Source: an uncultured Collinsella sp. (lineage in GTDB: Bacteria; Actinomycetota; Coriobacteriia; Coriobacteriales; Coriobacteriaceae). Taken from it: a stretch of 29,653 nt of DNA. The stretch is taken from positions 1 to 29,653 of the forward strand of contig CABVCF010000015.1 of NCBI GenBank assembly GCA_902496775.1, given 5' to 3'. Shown here piece by piece: positions 28,096 to 29,653 of the stretch. The notes beneath the pieces were generated by a model that did not search any database, had not been told where the DNA came from, and worked only from the letters and a program-made list of their open reading frames with translations. The translations under genes were made by a program, and so were the position numbers. Within the stretch, counting starts at the first letter, position 1; every line of letters starts with the position of its first letter.

Positions 28096-29653
28096 GACCG
28101 CAGCCCAAGCACGCCCGGCCGACCTCAAGCGCACTGTACGCCGCTTGCTCTCCTACATGGGGCATGCCAAGTTCTCGTTGCTCGCGGTGGGCGTGCTCGC
28201 CTCCGTCGCCGCCATCGCGAGCCTCGCCGGCACCTACATGGTGCGCCCCATCGTTAACGGTTTGGCCACGGGCGGGGAGGAACTGCTTGCCAGGCAGGTC
28301 ATCCTGACGGCGATCATCTACGCCGCGGGCGTGCTCTCGGCCCTGGGCTACTCACAGATCATGGTGCGTGCGGCCCAACGCGTGGTGTCCGATATTCGCC
28401 GCGACCTGTTCGCGCACATCCAGACGCTGCCGCTCAGTTATTTTGACAGCACGCGCTCGGGCGACATCATGAGTTTTTTCACCAACGACGTCGACACCGT
28501 CTCCGAGGCGCTCAACAACAGCTTTGCCAACGTGATTCAGGCCGCCATTCAGGTTGTGGGCACCACGGCTATGCTCATCATCCTTAACTGGCAGCTCACG
28601 ATTATCACACTCGTGTGCGATGCGGCCATTGTGCTGTATGCGCGCTACTCGGGCGCGCGCTCTAAGCGTTTCTTTGCTGCCCAGCAGGCATCGCTTGGCG
28701 ACCTGGACGGATATATCGAAGAAATGGTCTCGGGCCAAAAGGTCATCAAGGTCTTTAACCGTGAGGCAGCGAATGTCGCCGGCTTCACCTGCCGCAACGA
28801 CGAGCTTCGCCGCACCGGTACCGCCGCCGTGAGCTATGCCAACTCCATGGTGCCCATGACCGTCGTGATTGGCTACGTCAACTATGCCATCGTCGCCGTG
28901 GCGGGCGGCATGCTCTGCATCAAGGGGCTCGCCGATGTGGGCGCACTTGCAAGCTACCTGGTCTTTGTGCGCCAGGCCGCCATGCCCATCAACCAGTTTA
29001 CGCAGCTCGGCAACTTCTTGCTCAACGCGTTGGCCGGTGCCGAGCGCCTGTTTGCGGCTATGGACCTTGAGCCCGAGGTGGACGAGGGCTGCGTGGAGCT
29101 GGTGCAGACGGGCGACGCGGCGTGGGCGTGGAAGATTCCCGAGGGCCAGGGTGTGGGCACGTACGGACATCTGCACGACGTGGCCGCCGTTGATGAATCG
29201 GGTCGTGCGGTGGCGGCCGATGGTACCGAGCTTGTTACCGGTCTGGTCCCGCTCGCCGGCGACGTGCGCTTCCATGCCGTGGACTTTTCCTACGTGCCGG
29301 GCACGCGTGTGCTCACGGATCTCAACCTGTTCGCCAAGCCGGGGCAAAAGATCGCCTTTGTTGGCTCGACGGGCGCCGGAAAGACGACCATCACTAACCT
29401 CATCAACCGCTTCTACGAGGTCGATGACGGCGAGATCACGTACGACGGCATCGACGTCAAGCACATTGCCAAGGCCAGCCTGCGCGGGTCGCTCGGCATT
29501 GTGCTACAGGATACGCACCTGTTTAGCGGCACCATTGCGCAGAACATCCGCTTTGGCAAGCTCGACGCGACCGACGAGGAGGTGCGCGCCGCTGCCGAGG
29601 CAGCCTGCGCCGACTCGTTTATCCGTCGCCTGCCGCAAGGCTACGACACGCCG
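28088..29653 (+). CDS. ABC exporter half-transporter, second subunit (3' end outside window)
   Basis: The frame is open from ATG 28088 to the window end (522 codons, no stop). The membrane domain (about 20-335) contains RVVSDIRRDLFAHIQTLPL, SGDIMSFFTNDVDTVSEALN and SGQKVIKVFNREAANV. The NBD has Walker A GSTGAGKTT (about 424-432) and Q-loop GIVLQDTHLFSGT. The signature, Walker B and switch His lie beyond the window, so its consensus ATPase site cannot be checked. An extra segment of about 45 residues between the two domains (AWAWKIPEGQGVGTYGHLHD and on) is typical of the second subunit in these heterodimers. The 8-base overlap with the first gene means coupled translation, and together they should form one exporter. 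The substrate is unknown. Confidence 0.92.
   Translation, partial: MPKTAAQARPADLKRTVRRLLSYMGHAKFSLLAVGVLASVAAIASLAGTYMVRPIVNGLATGGEELLARQVILTAIIYAAGVLSALGYSQIMVRAAQRVVSDIRRDLFAHIQTLPLSYFDSTRSGDIMSFFTNDVDTVSEALNNSFANVIQAAIQVVGTTAMLIILNWQLTIITLVCDAAIVLYARYSGARSKRFFAAQQASLGDLDGYIEEMVSGQKVIKVFNREAANVAGFTCRNDELRRTGTAAVSYANSMVPMTVVIGYVNYAIVAVAGGMLCIKGLADVGALASYLVFVRQAAMPINQFTQLGNFLLNALAGAERLFAAMDLEPEVDEGCVELVQTGDAAWAWKIPEGQGVGTYGHLHDVAAVDESGRAVAADGTELVTGLVPLAGDVRFHAVDFSYVPGTRVLTDLNLFAKPGQKIAFVGSTGAGKTTITNLINRFYEVDDGEITYDGIDVKHIAKASLRGSLGIVLQDTHLFSGTIAQNIRFGKLDATDEEVRAAAEAACADSFIRRLPQGYDTP

Overview
This window looks like the chromosome of a gut anaerobe of the actinobacterial class Coriobacteriia, most probably Collinsella or a close relative. 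The evidence is high-GC coding DNA that still uses TTT for Phe freely, a Feo ferrous-iron operon, an Fe-S flavin enoate-type reductase, an actinobacterial GlnR-like orphan regulator, an NAD+-dependent ligase, and many solitary GntR, LacI and MerR regulators. The taxonomic call is inference; no rRNA or marker gene is present to settle it.

Layout. (1) 1-3561: iron uptake, feoA-feoA-feoB plus a FeoB-associated Cys-rich membrane peptide, with several dyad symmetries in the control regions. (2) 3664-8140: a two-domain NADH:flavin oxidoreductase, then a scar where a divergent GntR/FCD regulator and a GntP-type gluconate permease were fused by a deletion so that only their 3' ends remain, then an IlvD/Edd-family dehydratase that may belong to the same sugar-acid locus. 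(3) 8267-13620: an accessory region. It holds an ArsC-like protein lacking its catalytic Cys, a DHA2-type drug efflux gene behind a possible leader peptide and attenuator, a CBS-pair protein and an MGMT-like protein, all with Phe codons that are nearly always TTC. It also holds a 45-bp 3' fragment of initiator tRNA-fMet (an attachment-site scar), repeated arm-type sites, a wrecked tyrosine integrase, an unrecognised ORF and an array of four dyad elements. (4) 13625-15912: a lone AAA-type ATPase behind seven 10-bp tandem repeats, a 160-bp inverted-repeat element, and an intact GntR/FCD regulator. (5) 16037-19244: a LacI regulator, a glutamine-synthetase-like protein that has lost three of its six metal ligands, and a GlnR-like atypical response regulator, with a possible GlnR box upstream of the pair. 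(6) 19453-23768: an HtrA-type protease, a 201-bp element with perfect 28-bp terminal inverted repeats, ligA, and a 59-codon ORF whose start overlaps the ligA stop. (7) 23760-29653: a MerR regulator with the MATE exporter it probably controls, and divergently a two-gene ABC exporter whose first subunit carries a degenerate ATPase site; the second subunit runs off the window.

Most notable are the GS-like/GlnR-like pair, which reads like a nitrogen-sensing module built on a catalytically compromised synthetase; the regulator/permease deletion scar next to the dehydratase; the tRNA-fMet integration scar with its integrase remains; and three separate repeat structures (28-bp TIR element, 160-bp palindromic element, quadruple dyad array) that the genes do not explain. 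I did not find a clear complete new defence or mobile system.
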